The translations under genes and the position numbers were made by a program. From Winogradskyella sp. UBA3174 (GTDB lineage Bacteria; Bacteroidota; Bacteroidia; Flavobacteriales; Flavobacteriaceae): a stretch of 54,432 bases of DNA. The notes under the pieces are model-generated. The model made no database searches. It worked only from the letters and a program-made list of their open reading frames with translations, and was not told the origin of the DNA. This document shows positions 36,427 through 45,614 of the stretch, in pieces. The stretch's first letter is position 1; every line of letters begins with the position of its first letter. The stretch is taken from positions 1 through 54,432 of the forward strand of contig NZ_DEXW01000008.1 of the NCBI RefSeq assembly GCF_002364335.1. The letters run 5' to 3'.

Positions 36427-37761
36427 TTAAGTGTTTTGGGCTAGAGGTTTAAATGTTTTTCTAAATTTTATAATTAATGGTATTCCTCGCGCAATAATCC
36501 AAAGCGTAAAAGCTATAAAAACACCATAAAGTTTCATATCCAAAGTATCTGTCCATTTTATAATAGGGAAAAATACTAAAAGGGTAGTTAGCAACAATAG
36601 ATTTCGGAGGTATTTCATTTCACCTAAACCTTTAAAAACACCATCAAAGATGAAGGCTAAGGCACAAAAAGGTTGCATAGCTAAAACAATCCAAAATACT
36701 TTATAAAATTCATCTAATACGTTTTGGTCATTAGAGAAAATTCGACCTATTGGATAATAAAATAAGGCTCCAATAATTGCAATGGTTAAGCCAACTATGA
36801 TTCCATATTTAATTAATTTGTTACTTAAATCTATAAGATTACGATAGTCTTTTGCACCTAATAATTTACCAGATAGGATATTGCCAGCACTAGCATAACC
36901 ATCAATTATAAATGCTCCTAAGAACCATAGATTAATAGCAATAGTATAAGCGGCTATATACTGTTCACCATATTTTGTTGCAGAGCTTGTTGCTAAATAA
37001 AGGGCAAAATTCAGTGCTAATGTTCTTACAAAAAGATTAAGAATCATTAGTGTAAAACGTTTAATTTCAGGATTAAAAGGAAGCTTAATAATAATTTGAA
37101 TATCTGTTTTTCTAATAATATAATATGCCGAAAGTAGTGCCATTATTAATTGCGCAATAACGCTGGCATAAGCTGCGCCTTTTATATGCATTGCAGGAAT
37201 AAAATCTTGTATACCGTAGACTAGAATTATGTCTAGAATAATATTTGCAAATGCTCCAACAATTGCAATTAACATAGGGTAGTACGTGTTCTGTAAGCCT
37301 CTAAATGTTCCAAAAATGGCAATTGTGAAAAGCGTAAAAGGAAAGCCAAAAACACGAATTTGATAATAATCTACGCTATAAGTTAAAATATCTCCTGAGG
37401 CATTATATAGTTTAAAAATAGATTCAGCAAAAGGAAATGTTACTAGAATTATTACTAAACTTAAAGATGTAATTAAAAATATAGCCTGACCAGGAAGGTT
37501 TTTAACCGCTTCTAGATTGTCCGCACCAACATACTGTGATACAATTGATGAGATAGCACTACGTGTTTGTCCTAGTACCCAAATAAGCATTGATAAAAAT
37601 GTAGTAACAATACCAATAGCAGCAATAGATGTTGTTGCATTATTATCCATATTACCAATAATGGCTGCATCTGTTAAAGATAAAATAGGCTCAGACACAC
37701 CAGCAATTAATGCTGGTACAGCAAGTTTGTTAATTTGTTTTAATGTAATTGTAGTGCTCAA
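36427..37761 (-). CDS. MATE-family efflux transporter
   Basis: The 444-residue protein has about 12 membrane helices in two related halves. The N-terminal half carries PALIAGVSEPILSLTDAAIIGNM and the TRSAISSIVSQYVGA element of MATE proteins. MATE pumps export cationic drugs and metabolites using Na+ or H+. It overlaps the GNAT gene by 4 bases, so an acetyltransferase and an efflux pump are co-expressed; a shared detoxification role is possible. Confidence 0.9.
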   Translation of the reverse strand: MSTTITLKQINKLAVPALIAGVSEPILSLTDAAIIGNMDNNATTSIAAIGIVTTFLSMLIWVLGQTRSAISSIVSQYVGADNLEAVKNLPGQAIFLITSLSLVIILVTFPFAESIFKLYNASGDILTYSVDYYQIRVFGFPFTLFTIAIFGTFRGLQNTYYPMLIAIVGAFANIILDIILVYGIQDFIPAMHIKGAAYASVIAQLIMALLSAYYIIRKTDIQIIIKLPFNPEIKRFTLMILNLFVRTLALNFALYLATSSATKYGEQYIAAYTIAINLWFLGAFIIDGYASAGNILSGKLLGAKDYRNLIDLSNKLIKYGIIVGLTIAIIGALFYYPIGRIFSNDQNVLDEFYKVFWIVLAMQPFCALAFIFDGVFKGLGEMKYLRNLLLLTTLLVFFPIIKWTDTLDMKLYGVFIAFTLWIIARGIPLIIKFRKTFKPLAQNT

Positions 37762-38258
37762 AGGACTAATTCATAACAGTGAAAAGGGTATTCACTTTGT
37801 TTTGGGAAGTAAATATCACCTAGTTGTTTGTAGCCGCGAAGTTCGTAAAACTTTTGGTTTCTTTTGTTCTGAGAAAAGGTATCTAAACGAATAGAGGTAT
37901 AGTTGTTTTCTATTGCAAATTGTTCTGCAAAATCCATGAGTTGTTGCGCATAGCCTTTTCCTTGTAATTGCGGGTGAACAGCTAAACGATGAATGTAAAT
38001 ATTAGTGTTATTTTTAGTTAACCAGTTTATAGGAATATATTCGCTATCCATGTGTTCTGAGATAACAATAGAACCTTTAACTTCCTCTTTAATTTCTAGG
38101 ACGAAGAGTTCATTGTGTTCTACATCCTTTATAAATGCAGTCTTGTTTGGGTAATGTTCATTCCATTGGTAAATACCAGTAGCTACCATTGCTTTTGCGC
38201 AAGCTTTCGTTATCGCTATTATTGGGTCTATATCGTTGCTATTACCTTTACGAATCAT
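37758..38258 (-). CDS. GNAT-family N-acetyltransferase
   Basis: The 166-residue protein has the acetyl-CoA motif A HRLAVHPQLQGKGYAQQLMDFAE, with Q/R-x-x-G-x-G/A as QGKGYA, and a motif B-like RNQKFYELRGYKQLG. The acetylated substrate, an amine or protein N terminus, is unknown. It is the first gene of a two-gene unit with the MATE pump, and its start is 34 bases from the divergent universal stress protein gene. Confidence 0.85.
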   Translation of the reverse strand: MIRKGNSNDIDPIIAITKACAKAMVATGIYQWNEHYPNKTAFIKDVEHNELFVLEIKEEVKGSIVISEHMDSEYIPINWLTKNNTNIYIHRLAVHPQLQGKGYAQQLMDFAEQFAIENNYTSIRLDTFSQNKRNQKFYELRGYKQLGDIYFPKQSEYPFHCYELVL

Positions 38259-38292
38259 TTATAATGTTTACTTTTGTTTCAAATTTTTAGAT

Positions 38293-39090
38293 ATGAAAAC
38301 TATATTAGTACCTGTAGGGTCTTCAAAAAACGCAAAATCTCACTTACAATATGCAGTAGACTTTGCAAAAGCTTTTGGTGCAAAATTGTATGTTGTTCAA
38401 ATATATAATGTTTATACCAAAGCAGGAACAATGATAAAAATAGATCATATTCTTGAACGTGAATCTAAGGTGTTTCTCGATCAGCACGTGTCATCTATAA
38501 ACACAAAAGGTGTTGAGGTTTATACAAGAACGTTTAAAGGAAAATTAATAAATACTTTAGACCAGGTATGTAATGCTTTAGATGTTGATTTAATCATTTT
38601 AGAACCACGTACAAATTCAATTAAAGATGAAGTTTATCTAGGTAAGACATCAGGAAAAATAATTAAACGCACGCAAATACCTGCACTTATTGTTCCTGAA
38701 GGCTATGTTTATAAACCTATTGTGAAAATTTTAATAGCATTAAAATCTGCTGTTATAAAAAAAGAAGGTGTGCTTAAGCCGCTGTCTTCAATTAAGAATC
38801 AATTTAAAGCCGTAGCAAATATATTATTAGTAAAAACTCCTTTTCATTCTAAAGAAGACTTTGAACTTAATGATGAGCTATTAGAAATCATTACTAATAA
38901 AACTATAGCAGAGAGTCCAACGACTTTTCAAGCTGTTTTAGAACATGCCAAAGCTAATTACCCAGATATGTTGTGTGTTGTTCGCAGAAAGCGAGGTTTT
39001 TTTAGAAATTTATGGGAAAACGATACTATTTTAAAGAAAGATTTTCATAGTACAACAATGCCTGTATTAGTGTTGAGTGGCTTAAAATAA
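38293..39090 (+). CDS. Universal stress protein (UspA family)
   Basis: The 265-residue protein has one clear Usp domain (residues 1-135: KTILVPVGSSKNAKSHLQYA to TQIPALIVPEG) with the G-x-x-G-type nucleotide loop GKTSGKIIK. A second, more diverged copy follows (about 140-265, ending TTMPVLVLSG). The start is the ATG at 38293; earlier codons in frame run into the GNAT promoter region. Tandem Usp proteins are common in Bacteroidota and bind ATP or AMP under stress. Confidence 0.87.
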   Translation: MKTILVPVGSSKNAKSHLQYAVDFAKAFGAKLYVVQIYNVYTKAGTMIKIDHILERESKVFLDQHVSSINTKGVEVYTRTFKGKLINTLDQVCNALDVDLIILEPRTNSIKDEVYLGKTSGKIIKRTQIPALIVPEGYVYKPIVKILIALKSAVIKKEGVLKPLSSIKNQFKAVANILLVKTPFHSKEDFELNDELLEIITNKTIAESPTTFQAVLEHAKANYPDMLCVVRRKRGFFRNLWENDTILKKDFHSTTMPVLVLSGLK

Positions 39091-39104
39091 GCGAATCATA
39101 TTTT

Positions 39105-39178
39105 GGGGATGTAGCTCAGTTGGCTAGAGCGCTTGACTGGCAGTCAAGAGGTCGTCGGTTCGAATCCGATCTTCTCCA
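39105..39178 (+). tRNA. tRNA-Ala (GGC anticodon)
   Basis: The sequence folds as a normal cloverleaf: acceptor GGGGATG with CTTCTCC, D arm GCTC/GAGC, anticodon stem CTTGA/TCAAG with loop CTGGCAG (anticodon GGC), and T arm GTCGG/CCGAT with TTCGAAT. The G3-U70 pair, the main alanine identity signal, is present. There is a U-U mismatch at 6-67. The discriminator is A, and CCA is not encoded. Confidence 0.95.
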
Positions 39179-39182
39179 CTTT

Positions 39183-40025
39183 TTATATTGAAGTAAAATT
39201 TACAATAGAATTTTTGACGTTGTCTAGTTCTGGTGACAAATTATTATAAGCCCAAGGATGCTTAGTGTTAAATACATGATCAGCATTTTCGACGGTTTTA
39301 AGTTGACTAATTGGATTCCACTCATGTAGTTCTTTTGCCTCATTTATAGATACTGAGGTGTCTTTATTGCCATGAATTATAAGCATTGGAATATCTAATC
39401 GTTTTACAGCAGATTCTATATTAAGGCGTTTTTCATTGGTTTTAAAATCTTTGTAGAATTGGTAGTAATGTGGCATTTGTTGCTTTGTTCTGCCGTTTAA
39501 AACATATTTTACGCCACTATCTCTCCATTCTTCTATGTCTCCAACCGTTGCTGTACGTCTTCCAAAATCACTTACACTTGCTAAAGTGATGAGCTTTTTA
39601 ATTCTACTGTCTTCTGATGCTTTTAGTATTGCTATTCCACCACCACGACTATGCCCAACCAAGCAAATTTTATTAATGTCTGCAAATGCGCTATTATTAA
39701 AATGATTTTCAACCCAGTCAATGACGTCATTTAAATCATCAAGCTCTGTGGTGTAGTTATTATTGCCAAAGGCTTCTAAATCCGGAAAGTCAATAGGGTT
39801 TTCAATAGTCCCACCATTATGAGAAAAATTAAATTTAATAAAACAGAACCCTTCACTGGCTATAGATTTCGCCATCAGTTTCCAAGCTCCCCAATCTTTA
39901 AAACCTTTGTAACCATGACAGAAAATTAAAATGGGATGATTGGTTTTATTTTCTGAACAAAATGTATCAATTAAGATGGGTTTTTTATCTTTTCTATTTA
40001 GTACTATGTTTTTTTTAATGATCAT
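39183..40025 (-). CDS. Alpha/beta-hydrolase (dienelactone-hydrolase-like)
   Basis: The 280-residue cytoplasmic protein has the nucleophile elbow GHSRGGGIAI, a later Asp in IIHGNKDTSVS and a His in ENADHVFNTKHPW, a complete Ser-Asp-His triad. The N-terminal FCHGYKGFKDWGAWK holds the oxyanion region. The substrate is unknown. It starts at the last base of the nuclease gene (TAATG-type junction), so the two are likely translated from one message. Confidence 0.85.
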   Translation of the reverse strand: MIIKKNIVLNRKDKKPILIDTFCSENKTNHPILIFCHGYKGFKDWGAWKLMAKSIASEGFCFIKFNFSHNGGTIENPIDFPDLEAFGNNNYTTELDDLNDVIDWVENHFNNSAFADINKICLVGHSRGGGIAILKASEDSRIKKLITLASVSDFGRRTATVGDIEEWRDSGVKYVLNGRTKQQMPHYYQFYKDFKTNEKRLNIESAVKRLDIPMLIIHGNKDTSVSINEAKELHEWNPISQLKTVENADHVFNTKHPWAYNNLSPELDNVKNSIVNFTSI

Positions 40026-42787
40026 TATGAGAGTTTATTTTCAATAAAATCAAGTTGTGGGTTGCAAATTTCTACGATAAGTTTTTTAAGCTCTATTTCA
40101 AAATTCTGTAACGTTTCTTCAGTTACAAGCTGATCTTTAGTTCTACTATGCGTCGATGGTTTTTTACCAAATTTCAGTAATCCTGCACCTAGGTTTTTAA
40201 AAGAGATAATTCCTGCTTCAATAGGAAATTCTAAGCGTTTATTTTGATGCATCATATAGGCATAAGATAAAATCTGAAACGACTTACTGTACTTGTCATA
40301 ATCTGTAATTAGGTTTTCCCAATCTGCAATTTCAACTTTACTTTGTTCAACTTTACCAGATTTATAATCAATAACGCGTGTAATGCCGTTACATTCATCT
40401 ACGCGGTCAACTTTCCCTGTTAGTTTAATGGGAAAATTTAGTTCTTCAATTTTAATGTCTATGGTGTTTTTAACCTCTATAGCGATTATTTTTATATTGT
40501 TACCGTTGTTAAGACTTTCAATTTCTGAAATTATAAAATTTAAAATATAACGTTGTGCAATTTTATAAATAATGAGGTTCTTTCCTTTTGTAAAATCACC
40601 GTCTTTATAAAGGTTTTTAAAGTGACGTGTTACAGTTTCCTTTATTCGGTTTTTGAAATCTTTAAGAATGTCAACGGTTAAAAAATGGCCTTCAAAAGGT
40701 TTATAAAAGTCTTCTAATGTATCATGAATTACTGTTCCTAAAGTATTCGCTGCTATATTTTCTTCAACGTCTTCAAACGTTTTTATATCTAGTATTTTTT
40801 CATAATAAAAGTCAATTGGGTTTCTTATATAATTTGTTAAAGAAGATGGAGAAAACCCCCTTAAGGCTACAGCTTTTAATTTCTCTAAGACTAAGTTGGT
40901 TTTTGTTATTTGTTTTAATTTTTGTTTTATTAATGGTACTTTAGAAGACAATATGCTATGTTTAATATCATGGATCTCTTCTATTTCTAATTGTGTAATA
41001 AACCTACTTTTTTCACCACCTTTTAAAGCATCAACCTCTGTGTTATAAAGTATATACACGTTTTTTGCACGTTGCAGTAGTCTGTAAAAGTGATAGGTGT
41101 AAACGGCATCTTTTTCTTTGTAAGTTGGTAAACCATTTTCTATTTTGACGTCAAATGGAATAAATGAGTTATTAGTTTTCCCTGATGGTAGTATACCTTC
41201 ATTTACAGAGCTTATAATCACAGTTTCAAAATCTAAAACACGAGATTCTAACATCCCCATAATTTGTAACCCTTCTAATGGTTCTCCTTTAAAATCTAAA
41301 GTTTCTGAACTTAAAAGTTCAATAAATATTGAATGCAATACAGCTATTGAATTTAGGTGCTTGTGACTATTATTTAGCAGAGACAACTGATTAAATAATA
41401 TATTGAAGCGATATAAATACTCTAACTCTAAGCTATTATTAGTTTTATTATTATCATAATTCGTTTTAATACTAAAAATTAGTTTTGAGCAATTTTTTAG
41501 AGCTATATCTGGATTATCTTCCCAGTTTCCGAAGAGCAAGCTTATTAATTCAGAATCTAATTTACACAGTTTTTTAAGGTCATTTGGTTTTACGTAAACT
41601 AAATTATTTTGCTGAATATGCTCAATTATCTTGTCACAGCCATTATCATTTTCTTCATCGTTTAATAAATTATATATTGAAGGATGTGTAAGGATGTCTA
41701 TAATATCTTTGTAATAAAGATGATCAGGATTACTCTTGTGTAGCGAAAATAAATACTCAAACAGTGATGCTAATGGTACAAATTTTAAAGGCAGACCCAT
41801 AGTTACATTTAGCGCTTTGATTTGTCTAGGGATTGAATTTAGTACAGGTATTAACAAATTTTCTTCACCTAAAATAACAGCAACGCTAGACAGGTTTTTG
41901 TTAGTAGTACTAATCTCTTTAAGTAGTTGACCAATATGTTTTGCTTGTCCTACAAATTTTGGAATTCCAATAACTTCAATATTTTTATCTTCAGTATAAT
42001 GAGAGGAAACCCAATTAAATGGTTGTTTTTGAAAATAGTTCCATTCCTTTAGATGTTTTCTTGTAAATAGACCAGCATCATGGATTGGATCTTCAATAAA
42101 TACTTTGTCTATGTCCCAGTATATGTGAGCTATATCGTTTTGTAAAAGGCCTTGTATTATTTGAGATTCTGCAGTATTTAAGGCATTGAACCCTAGGAAA
42201 ACATGATTCTTGGTTGAATTATGTTCTATATATACTTCTAGATTTTCTGCTGCTTCTCTATAAATAAGTCCTTGATAGCCTCTTTTAGATTTTAATAAAT
42301 TATCTCTAAAATCCTTATAGTATGTTTTAAGTTTATTCCAGAATTTTAAATGCGTTTTAATTAAATCTGTCTGGTTATTATTTAAAGACCAATGGTTAAT
42401 CTCTTTAATGGCTTTTAAATAATCAAAGATGTGTTGTTGTGGTACAAGGTATCTATCTATCTCGTTAAAGTCTTGTAAAAGTATTTGAGCCCATTTAGAA
42501 AAAGATTCGAATGACTCTAGTTCATTAGCATTAGTTGAGCTTTTATAAGAAGTGTATAGCTCAAATAGTAGTTCTACGTTAGTAATGGTTTTTAACCCAG
42601 ACAATTCTTCTACAAACTCTTCGATACTTACAATTTGAGGAACAAAAACAGGTACTGTTAATAGATGCGCAAGTTGATGTTTTAAGAATACACCTGCACG
42701 TTTACTAGGGAGTATAAAATTTAAATCTTCAAGATTTAGATTCTTTTTCTGTAGATCTGTTAATACAGTTTTTATAAAACTATCCAT
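40025..42787 (-). CDS. AddB-like PD-(D/E)XK nuclease
   Basis: The 920-residue protein opens with a degenerate P-loop position (FILPSKRAGVFL) and a long helicase-like region. The C-terminal RecB-type nuclease has LTGKVDRVDECNG and VIDYKSGKVEQSK, the Asp and Lys of the active site. The Fe-S cysteines that flank the nuclease in classic AddB are not visible: the first site reads YIRNPIDFYY. It pairs with the AddA-like gene at 45615-48743 to form a double-strand-break resection enzyme. The start is the ATG at 42787, since the longer frame would run into the terminator of ompA. Confidence 0.82.
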   Translation of the reverse strand: MDSFIKTVLTDLQKKNLNLEDLNFILPSKRAGVFLKHQLAHLLTVPVFVPQIVSIEEFVEELSGLKTITNVELLFELYTSYKSSTNANELESFESFSKWAQILLQDFNEIDRYLVPQQHIFDYLKAIKEINHWSLNNNQTDLIKTHLKFWNKLKTYYKDFRDNLLKSKRGYQGLIYREAAENLEVYIEHNSTKNHVFLGFNALNTAESQIIQGLLQNDIAHIYWDIDKVFIEDPIHDAGLFTRKHLKEWNYFQKQPFNWVSSHYTEDKNIEVIGIPKFVGQAKHIGQLLKEISTTNKNLSSVAVILGEENLLIPVLNSIPRQIKALNVTMGLPLKFVPLASLFEYLFSLHKSNPDHLYYKDIIDILTHPSIYNLLNDEENDNGCDKIIEHIQQNNLVYVKPNDLKKLCKLDSELISLLFGNWEDNPDIALKNCSKLIFSIKTNYDNNKTNNSLELEYLYRFNILFNQLSLLNNSHKHLNSIAVLHSIFIELLSSETLDFKGEPLEGLQIMGMLESRVLDFETVIISSVNEGILPSGKTNNSFIPFDVKIENGLPTYKEKDAVYTYHFYRLLQRAKNVYILYNTEVDALKGGEKSRFITQLEIEEIHDIKHSILSSKVPLIKQKLKQITKTNLVLEKLKAVALRGFSPSSLTNYIRNPIDFYYEKILDIKTFEDVEENIAANTLGTVIHDTLEDFYKPFEGHFLTVDILKDFKNRIKETVTRHFKNLYKDGDFTKGKNLIIYKIAQRYILNFIISEIESLNNGNNIKIIAIEVKNTIDIKIEELNFPIKLTGKVDRVDECNGITRVIDYKSGKVEQSKVEIADWENLITDYDKYSKSFQILSYAYMMHQNKRLEFPIEAGIISFKNLGAGLLKFGKKPSTHSRTKDQLVTEETLQNFEIELKKLIVEICNPQLDFIENKLS

Positions 42788-42800
42788 TTTATAAAAATAG

Positions 42801-42830
42801 AAAAACGCCTCGGACAACCGAGGCGTTTTT
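42801..42830 (-). terminator. Rho-independent terminator after the OmpA gene
   Basis: A perfect 13-base stem (arm AAAAACGCCTCGG, loop ACAA, complementary arm ending in five Ts) lies 26 bases past the OmpA stop codon, in the minus-strand direction. Confidence 0.88.
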
Positions 42831-42855
42831 TAGAAAATATATTATAATCTATATA

Positions 42856-44256
42856 TTAATTTTTAGGAATAAGAACAACTTCTACACGTCTGTTGTTTTT
42901 TCTACCATTTCTAGTTTTATTATCTTCAATTGGATTATCTTCTCCAAATCCTCTAGTATCTAATCTATCTGCTGCAATACCGTTAGCAATTAAGAAATCT
43001 CTAACTGTATTAGCTCTTCTTTCAGATAATAATTGATTAGATGTTTTAGCACCTACGCTATCTGTATGGCCATCAATATGGAACTTAGAGTTTGGATATT
43101 CTTTTAATATCGCTGTGATGTTCATTAGTACATTTTCAGATTCATCTTTAACAGATGCTTTACCTGTATTAAATAATATGGTCTTAGCATATTCATTTAA
43201 TATATCCATTTCAGCTTTACTTGGAGCTTGTCTTGGACAACCGTCTAAAGCAACTTCACCTGCTTCGTTAGGACATTTATCATCTTTATCTAAAACAGTA
43301 TCACCATCAGTGTCAGCCCAAGGACATCCATTGTTAGCAACAGGACCAGCTTCATTAGGACATGTATCATTACCATCAGCAACACCATCACCATCAGCAT
43401 CTGGACATCCCATTAATGCTTTAAGGCCAGCTACGCTAACACATTTATCATCTTTATCCATTACGCCATCACCATCTGAATCAGGGCAACCGTTAAATTC
43501 TGCTAAACCAGGAGTGTTAGGGCAATCATCTTTAGAATCTTGGATACCATCATTATCAGAATCAGGACAACCATTAAAAATTTCTAATCCAGCTTCTTCA
43601 GGACAAGCATCGTCTTGGTCATATATACCATCATTATCAGTATCTGTACCACCAAATTTAAATATAACACCAACTGAATGTTGCCAGTGCTTTGGTAAAT
43701 AATCCTCGAATGAGTGCTTGTAGCTTGTTTGTGCTTCAAGGCCTAACTTTTCATTGAACCAGTATTTTACACCTAACGTTCCGTTTAATGTACCAGCACC
43801 AATATTGTCTACCCAAGTGTAACCACCACCAACTCCTAAAAACGGATCGATAGTTTTAGATTTGATTGTACTCATGAAACTGTAAGTTACAGCAGCATCT
43901 AAAGCATAATAAGATAAATCATCTGCATTAACTTGTATAGACTCTCCACCAGGTACATCAATTGAACCTAATTTAGAAATTTTGTTTACCGATCCTCCTA
44001 CGTTTAATGTAAAACCATCACTAAGATATCTTGAAACACCTATTCTAGAAACAGAAGGAAAAACATTCCAGTGATCTGTTGCGTTAAAAAATTCGTCAAA
44101 ATAATCACCTCTTGGCGCGTCTTCACCGACTGGGTAAAGATCCACGGCATTTATACCAAAGCTAAGTGCCCATGGGTTGTTTTTATCTTGCGCATTTGAA
44201 GTGCTGAAGCTCACCAAAAGCACTGTTACAAATAATAATCTGCTAAGATTTTTCAT
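42856..44256 (-). CDS. OmpA-family outer-membrane porin with thrombospondin type 3 repeats
   Basis: The 466-residue protein has a signal peptide (LLFVTVLLVSFSTSNA), an N-terminal eight-strand beta-barrel (about 25-210) and five calcium-binding type 3 repeats rich in DxDxDG (about 215-335, for example DSDGDGVMDKDDKC). The C-terminal OmpA domain (about 345-466) has the peptidoglycan-binding HIDGHTDSVGA and NGRKNNRRVEVV. It anchors the outer membrane to peptidoglycan. It has its own promoter-like box and terminator, as expected for an abundant protein. The family is close to OprF-like P60/OmpA of Bacteroidota. Confidence 0.93.
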   Translation of the reverse strand: MKNLSRLLFVTVLLVSFSTSNAQDKNNPWALSFGINAVDLYPVGEDAPRGDYFDEFFNATDHWNVFPSVSRIGVSRYLSDGFTLNVGGSVNKISKLGSIDVPGGESIQVNADDLSYYALDAAVTYSFMSTIKSKTIDPFLGVGGGYTWVDNIGAGTLNGTLGVKYWFNEKLGLEAQTSYKHSFEDYLPKHWQHSVGVIFKFGGTDTDNDGIYDQDDACPEEAGLEIFNGCPDSDNDGIQDSKDDCPNTPGLAEFNGCPDSDGDGVMDKDDKCVSVAGLKALMGCPDADGDGVADGNDTCPNEAGPVANNGCPWADTDGDTVLDKDDKCPNEAGEVALDGCPRQAPSKAEMDILNEYAKTILFNTGKASVKDESENVLMNITAILKEYPNSKFHIDGHTDSVGAKTSNQLLSERRANTVRDFLIANGIAADRLDTRGFGEDNPIEDNKTRNGRKNNRRVEVVLIPKN

Positions 44257-44325
44257 ACTCTAAATAATTTAATTTTAAGTGTTAATTGTTGGTAAAAGTA
44301 AGTTGTTAAATATTATTAACAAAGA

Positions 44326-44333
44326 CAAATATA
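44326..44333 (-). promoter_or_regulatory. Probable -7 promoter box of the OmpA gene
   Basis: On the minus strand this reads TATATTTG, an exact TAnnTTTG match, about 70 bases before the OmpA start codon. A TTG lies 14 bases further upstream, closer than the usual -33 spacing. Confidence 0.5.
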
Positions 44334-44379
44334 TAAAAATATTGTTACAACGCCCTAAAATAGTGTGTTTGGAACGATT

Positions 44380-45573
44380 TTAAATAATTTCTAGCATTTT
44401 ACCTACCTTAATAAATGCAGAAATAGCTTTATCTAATTGGGTTTTATCGTGAGCAGCGGATAGCTGCACCCTGATTCTTGCCTTATCTTTAGGTACGACT
44501 GGGTAAAAGAAACCAATAACATAAACACCTTCTTCTAAGAGCATATTAGCCATAGTTTGAGAGAGTTTTGCATCATATAGCATTACAGGGACTATTGCTG
44601 AGTCTCCGTCCACAATATCAAAACCAGCCTCTTTCATACCTTTTTTGAAATACTTTGTATTCCAATCTACTTTGTCTCTTAAAGTGGTATCGTTTTTTAA
44701 CATATCAAATACCTTAATCGAAGCGCCTACTATAGCTGGCGCTAAAGAATTTGAGAATAAATAAGGTCTAGAGCGTTGGCGTAGTATTTCAATAACCTCT
44801 TTGTTTGCTGTGGTATAACCTCCCATTGCACCACCCATAGCTTTGCCAAGCGTACCTGTAATGATATCTATTCTTCCTAAAACACCTTTTTCTTCTAGTG
44901 TGCCAATACCTGTTTCTCCTATAAAACCAGTGGCATGACACTCATCTATCATTACTAGAGCATCATACTTGTCAGCTAAATCACATATTTTATCCAAAGG
45001 AGCTACCAAGCCGTCCATAGAGAATACTCCATCTGTTACTATAATTTTAAAGCGTGCGCCATTTTCATTTGCAGCTATAAGTTGTTGCTCTAGATCTGCC
45101 ATGTCGTTATTTTGATAACGATATCTAGCAGCTTTACACAATCTTACGCCATCTATTATAGAGGCATGATTTAAAGAATCTGAAATTATAGCATCTTCTT
45201 TAGTAAGTAAGGGTTCAAATACACCACCATTAGCATCGAATGCAGCAGCATACAATATAGTGTCCTCAGTACCGTAGAAATCAGCAATTTTTTGCTCAAG
45301 TTGTTTATGTATATCTTGTGTACCACATATAAAACGAACTGAAGACATTCCGAAACCATGAGAATCTAAAGTGTCTTTTGCGGCTTGCACAACATCTGGG
45401 TGAGATGAAAGTCCCAAATAGTTGTTCGCACAAAAATTTAATACTTTTTGCCCTGTATTTAAAGTAATCTCAGCTCCTTGAGGAGATGTTATAATACGTT
45501 CCTCTTTATAAAGACCAGCGTCTTTAATAGATTCTATTTCTTGTTGTAAGTGTGTTTTTATACTTCCGTACAT
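44380..45573 (-). CDS. kbl: Glycine C-acetyltransferase (2-amino-3-ketobutyrate CoA ligase)
   Basis: The 397-residue PLP enzyme cleaves 2-amino-3-ketobutyrate with CoA to glycine and acetyl-CoA. It has FCANNYLGLSSHP, DSLNHASIIDG, the PLP-stacking DECHATGF and the PLP lysine in GTLGKAMGG. The usual partner, threonine dehydrogenase (tdh), is not beside it. The sequence is closer to Kbl than to serine palmitoyltransferase or BioF, judging by length and the N terminus. Confidence 0.93.
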   Translation of the reverse strand: MYGSIKTHLQQEIESIKDAGLYKEERIITSPQGAEITLNTGQKVLNFCANNYLGLSSHPDVVQAAKDTLDSHGFGMSSVRFICGTQDIHKQLEQKIADFYGTEDTILYAAAFDANGGVFEPLLTKEDAIISDSLNHASIIDGVRLCKAARYRYQNNDMADLEQQLIAANENGARFKIIVTDGVFSMDGLVAPLDKICDLADKYDALVMIDECHATGFIGETGIGTLEEKGVLGRIDIITGTLGKAMGGAMGGYTTANKEVIEILRQRSRPYLFSNSLAPAIVGASIKVFDMLKNDTTLRDKVDWNTKYFKKGMKEAGFDIVDGDSAIVPVMLYDAKLSQTMANMLLEEGVYVIGFFYPVVPKDKARIRVQLSAAHDKTQLDKAISAFIKVGKMLEII

Positions 45574-45614
45574 GCTTTTGGTGTTAGTTATGAAACAAAG
45601 ATAGTATGTAAAAA

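Noticed and set aside
43115..43702. 195-codon plus-strand frame opposite the OmpA gene
   Set aside because: It is a shadow of the repeated DxDxDG codons; its Ser/Pro-rich translation has no domain and no start context.
42856..44256. Tandem repeats that could look like a CRISPR or satellite array
   Set aside because: They are in-frame thrombospondin type 3 repeats with codon-level variation and no spacers.
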